A DNA stretch of 6,579 bases. Origin: Xanthobacteraceae bacterium (lineage in GTDB: Bacteria > Pseudomonadota > Alphaproteobacteria > Rhizobiales > Xanthobacteraceae). Below, in pieces: positions 5,294-6,579 of the stretch. Below the pieces are notes generated by a model that saw only the letters and a list, made by a program, of their open reading frames with translations, was not told the DNA's origin and searched no databases. Each line of letters opens with the position of its first letter. The first letter of the stretch is position 1. The position numbers were made by a program, and so were the translations under genes. Location of the stretch: NCBI GenBank assembly GCA_030037185.1, contig JASHRR010001486.1, positions 1 through 6,579 of the forward strand. Reading direction: 5' to 3'.

Positions 5294-5476
5294 CTAACTA
5301 AACACCAAGCTGCGCGGCTCGCGACCGATCCCCAGCGTGACGACGACGATGCACAAAGGATCGGTGATCAAAGATTGAAGGTGGCGAACGGCGGCGTCGG
5401 AAAAAATTTCACTCTCGTTCCATGCGGATAGCCATGTCTGTACGACCGCCAGGTCGAGCGGCTTCTCCCGAGCCAT
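5294..5476 (-). CDS. Small hypothetical protein (60 residues)
   Basis: ATG 5476 opens a 60-codon frame to a stop at 5296-5294. The product begins MAREKPLDLAVVQTWLSAWN, has an amphipathic helical middle (FSDAAVRHLQSLI) and a hydrophobic strand (LCIVVVTLGIG). AGGA lies 8 nt before the ATG (5488-5485), a good ribosome site. The start codon shares one base with the stop of the upstream 45-residue ORF (TAATG), a typical translational coupling, and the next gene starts 13 bp after its stop. I recognise no family; the arrangement resembles small coupled genes in phage structural or accessory clusters. Confidence 0.55.
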   Translation of the reverse strand: MAREKPLDLAVVQTWLSAWNESEIFSDAAVRHLQSLITDPLCIVVVTLGIGREPRSLVFS

Positions 5477-5613
5477 TAGTTGCGTCCTGTCGATCCCGGC
5501 CGTCCGAATGTTGGGTCTGTGCGTAATTGCATGGCAAAACCGTCGATGGCGAGCGGTGGCCGCACACCAGATTCAATCAGCGCGACCTCCTCGACGGTCG
5601 CGTATTTCGGCAT
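5476..5613 (-). CDS. Small hypothetical protein (45 residues), coupled to the next gene
   Basis: ATG 5613 opens a 45-codon frame to TAA 5478-5476, whose final A is the first base of the next ATG. The product begins MPKYATVEEVALIESGVRPP, continues LAIDGFAMQLRTDPTFGRPG and ends in a Ser/Thr/Arg tail. An in-frame TAG eight codons upstream of the ATG limits the frame. The ribosome site is weak (GGCGAG about 9 nt upstream). The coding case rests on natural composition and the TAATG junction with a downstream gene that has a good ribosome site. I recognise no family. Confidence 0.45.
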   Translation of the reverse strand: MPKYATVEEVALIESGVRPPLAIDGFAMQLRTDPTFGRPGSTGRN

Positions 5614-5823
5614 GGCAAAGCTCGCCAGCAGTTGCTAATTGTCTCGCTCGGCAGCATACCACGATGGCAGCCGCATGACCGCTTCGGGTCAAGACCGGCT
5701 ATGGCGGCCGTTCGACCGCCGAGTTTGTAGTACCTCAGAGAGCCGACGACTTTGGTGCACCGCGCAAGTGGGCAGCCTTGGGCCAGATCGGACGCCCGGT
5801 GAGTGAGCCCGTGATCCTCCTTA
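5614..5823. other. Gene-free spacer with repeat element and orphan ribosome-site sequence
   Basis: No convincing gene is seen here. The spacer contains the second copy of CCGCTTCGGGTCA (5679-5691). At its right end, AAGGAGG on the minus strand (5822-5816) follows the serine-hydrolase stop directly, but no start codon follows at a suitable distance. Confidence 0.4.
5679..5691. repeat. 13-bp element CCGCTTCGGGTCA, copy 2
   Basis: Identical to 4694-4706 and in the same orientation. The copies bracket the cluster of small minus-strand ORFs. Confidence 0.45.
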
Positions 5824-6448
5824 TCAATCCGCCTTTGCGTGAACCCGCAAGCGAATAGCTTCTTCGATCCGACCATGCGCGTCCAATCCCTGACCCAACC
5901 ATAAGAGGTCGTCGGGCTTGAGGTCGGAGTTGGCCAAATCGCTCCACAACTCGTCGAGCGTTCTCGCGAGGATCGCTTTAAAGAGACGACGGCGCTTGCT
6001 GTCGTGTCGCTCGTAGTCGAGCCACGCCGGTGATGGGCGCTCCCCGGGGATGAATTCGGCGACCAGGTCCGCCATGATCCACAAACCAGAGGCTCCGTTC
6101 GTGAACGTAACCATCGCGGTGCGCTCGCGCGTCGAACCGACAGTGAATGCCTTGAACTCGGTGTTGGCGCCCCAATGAAAGAAAGTGCCGACCTCCGGCT
6201 CAACGCCCCAGCCGAGTCCCCAAGCAACGCCGGTGCGCGTGATCTCGATCTCCGGCTCTGCCGGCGTGTTCGACCTCGACGTGCGGCTGCAGCCATAGCT
6301 CGGCGGTGTTGGGCTCCAACCGAGCACCCGAGACAACCGCCTCCAGGAAGGGCGCGTAATCGGCCGCCTTGGTTTGCAAAGTCACGGCTGCGTTAGGCTC
6401 GGCCGGCTTGAAGTTCACCGCCGGGCGGCCGAACACGTCGTGGGGATG
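5824..6448 (-). pseudogene. Class C beta-lactamase-type serine hydrolase, C-terminal part, frameshifted
   Basis: Two minus-strand frames form the C-terminal part of an S12-type serine hydrolase. The first (about 6448-6270) reads [40 protein letters not shown] and [10 protein letters not shown]. The second (about 6268-5824) continues [20 protein letters not shown], then [40 protein letters not shown], and a helical tail with [20 protein letters not shown] before TGA 5826-5824. FFHWG carries the His-x-Gly motif that takes the place of Lys-Thr-Gly in this family. The N-terminal part with the Ser-x-x-Lys nucleophile motif and the Tyr motif is absent. The frame change lies between about 6250 and 6272, where some residues also seem to be missing. 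The gene cannot give a working enzyme as it stands. Sequence error could explain the frameshift but not the missing N-terminus. Confidence 0.75.
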
Positions 6449-6579
6449 TGCTCGGTTAGTGCCGGACCGGCGTCGTCAAGGCGCAGCGGCTCAGTCTGCA
6501 CAGTGAGTGTTGGCCAATCGATCGGCCGCCAGGCGCACTCGCCCTTCCCGTGCAGTGACCGCACAGCCTGGCGGAACTC
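6415..6579 (-). pseudogene. Possible C-terminal fragment of a CaiB/BaiF-type CoA-transferase, edge of window
   Basis: From base 6579 a minus-strand frame is open for 54 codons to TGA 6417-6415. Residues 1-46 look coding: EFRQAVRSLHGKGECAWRPI, then [20 protein letters not shown] and LTEHIP. The pattern of an E-P-L-R-L stretch followed by a G-P-A and H-I-P segment resembles the region near the end of class III CoA-transferases, just before the usual G-E-H-T motif, but I hold this loosely. The resemblance ends near 6442, which is where the serine-hydrolase similarity starts in another frame. The fragment therefore appears fused out of frame to that gene, another recombination join. Confidence 0.3.

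Noticed and set aside
5577..6296. Minus-strand frame of 239 codons
   Set aside because: Its Arg/Ser-rich translation is an out-of-frame shadow of the serine-hydrolase remnant.
1..6579. CRISPR arrays, tRNA or rRNA genes, riboswitches
   Set aside because: No regularly spaced repeats, tRNA-like cloverleaf or rRNA segments were seen on either strand.

Overview
The window looks like a decayed accessory region of a high-GC proteobacterium. From remembered protein families it is most probably an alphaproteobacterium of the Bradyrhizobium/Nitrobacteraceae type. The pointers are the transposase N-terminus, the M19 dipeptidase fragment, the DUF5991-like protein and the serine-hydrolase remnant; this is inference, not a search result. 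Most of the window is GC-rich, but the block around 3600-4140 is clearly AT-richer (the row 3901-3960 has 21 G/C in 60, the row 6001-6060 has 41 in 60), which suggests separate acquisition.

Layout. 1-813: two weak coding signals (minus strand off the left edge, plus strand with a frame change), then a pair of direct repeats that differ by one copy of a tandem heptamer; the origin is unclear. 814-1002: a small single-pass membrane protein. 1003-1263: a transposase cut off after about 36 residues, then a short unrecognised plus-strand frame to 1574. 1595-2515: a chimeric reading frame in which the first 120 residues of an M19 (renal-type) dipeptidase run in frame into a phage terminase small subunit lacking its N-terminus. 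The terminase part is then broken by an exact 8-bp tandem duplication. 2578-2691: a possible 37-residue ORF.

From 5613 down to 2700 every plausible gene is on the minus strand: a 45-residue ORF joined by TAATG to a 60-residue ORF, a 141-residue protein with two aromatic W/Y-DG-x-x-W motifs, two weak ORFs, a Sec-exported DUF5991-like protein, and a 279-residue peptidoglycan-binding plus lytic-transglycosylase protein with a C-terminal EF-hand. The last two are 24 bp apart and look like a bicistron. 5824-6579: the C-terminal part of a class C beta-lactamase-type serine hydrolase with an internal frameshift, abutting an out-of-frame fragment that resembles the end of a CoA-transferase.

The most interesting functional unit is the 2700-4037 pair. 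A peptidoglycan hydrolase without a signal peptide but with a calcium-binding loop sits beside a small exported protein. That arrangement fits either a lysis module of a phage remnant or an interbacterial effector with a periplasmic immunity protein. The rest of the window is mainly a graveyard of recombined gene fragments.
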